A stretch of 64,000 nucleotides of DNA, taken from assembly GCA_936450465.1 (NCBI GenBank), contig OW388290.1:26091457-26155456 (forward strand). The letters are read 5' to 3'. The notes under the pieces were generated by a model. It did no database searches. It saw only the letters and a program-made list of their open reading frames with translations, and was not told the origin of the DNA. Position 1 is the first letter of the stretch. The number at the start of each line of letters is the position of its first letter. The stretch is from Gibbula magus. Lineage: Eukaryota; Mollusca; Gastropoda; Trochida; Trochidae. Made by a program: the position numbers and the translations under genes. Positions 63,551 to 64,000 of this stretch are shown piece after piece.

Positions 63551-64000
63551 CCCGAGGGAGTAGTATACAACGTATTTATCTTTCCGCCATGTCAATAAAA
63601 TTAGAATTATTATATTCATTGCGTTTTGTCTGCCGATGCCCGATCAGCTGATATCGTTTGAATGACCTTGACCCTAAACGTAAACAAAATGGCGTCACCC
63701 GTCTCGACTGAAATGTTAAAAGTCGTATAACGTATTACTACAAACTTTTAAATGCCTTTAAACGAGTTATTCTTTATTTAATTGAGTGTGCAAACAATGC
63801 AAAATAAGATTTGTTTCCCAACAAAGCAGCAACTATTGGGAAAATAAATCTGTAATTAATAGACCCGTAAACAGCTGATCGAACTGTTCAAAACTCCGTA
63901 CACCGCGTGCGTCATTTTATAACGTCATCTAACCATAATGCGACACCTACTCTCAGCTAGGAGCTGTTTCTATGGCAGCGGGGTACATGAAATGTGTACA

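Larger units (their letters stand above)
56331..64000. other. 5' flank of the TRPC gene
   Basis: About 7.7 kb upstream of the start codon. It holds a TATA-like site (58145-58152), unrecognised open frames (57567-57842, 59763-60212) and one strong hairpin (63457-63550). I see no exon of a neighbouring gene that I can name. Local GC is higher at about 56520-58400 and 62690-62990, which would suit promoter or exon material, but nothing proves it. Confidence 0.5.

Noticed and set aside
63688..63729. ATGGCGTCACCC start in good context at the right edge
   Set aside because: The frame closes after 13 codons with no convincing donor; more likely a chance or factor-binding site.

Overview
This window looks like animal nuclear DNA: AT-rich, with short exons bounded by GT-AG splice sites, introns of 8 to 30 kb, many MITE-like and foldback elements, minisatellites and a decayed LINE. 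The only gene I can recognise is the 5' half of a TRPC-family cation channel gene on the minus strand, closest in my reading to the TRPC3/6/7 branch. The repeat style (gene-poor, hairpin-rich, TTAA and TAA target-site MITEs) and the invertebrate-like TRPC suggest a lophotrochozoan, probably a mollusc. That is an inference, since no marker gene fixes the species.

Layout. The TRPC gene reads right to left. Coding exon 1 is 56306-56160 (ATG in GCCACCATG context, in-frame stop upstream). Exon 2 is 25659-25006 (ankyrin repeats and zinc-binding motif), exon 3 is 16772-16605, exon 4 is 8982-8815 and exon 5 is 513-252 (S1 to S2). All four joins inside the window are phase 0 and exon 5 ends in phase 1. 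The model gives 466 residues; the rest of the S2-S6 channel, the pore and the C terminus lie beyond base 1. The introns are about 30.5, 8.2, 7.6 and 8.3 kb. Bases 56331-64000 are 5' flank with weak promoter candidates and unrecognised ORFs.

The most striking feature is that two exons carry tandem arrays of their own 3' splice site. Upstream of exon 5, a 108-bp unit holding the polypyrimidine tract, the AG and the first 13 codons is repeated five to six times (475-1105). Upstream of exon 3, a degenerate unit of about 103-122 bp holding the acceptor and first codons recurs about six times (16759-17425). In-frame stops in the units mean only the exon-proximal acceptor gives a full protein. Intron 1 also holds about 30 copies of a 39-bp minisatellite that looks acceptor-like on the TRPC sense strand. 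A 5-unit block of it has been copied about 4 kb away into a LINE remnant.

The rest of the introns is mobile-element debris: a TAA-flanked Harbinger-like MITE, a four-copy TTAA MITE family, a 1.7-kb long-TIR element with internal tandem repeats, a 1.5-kb short-TIR element, several near-perfect hairpins and at least three dispersed repeat pairs. I saw no tRNA, rRNA, CRISPR or bacterial-type features.
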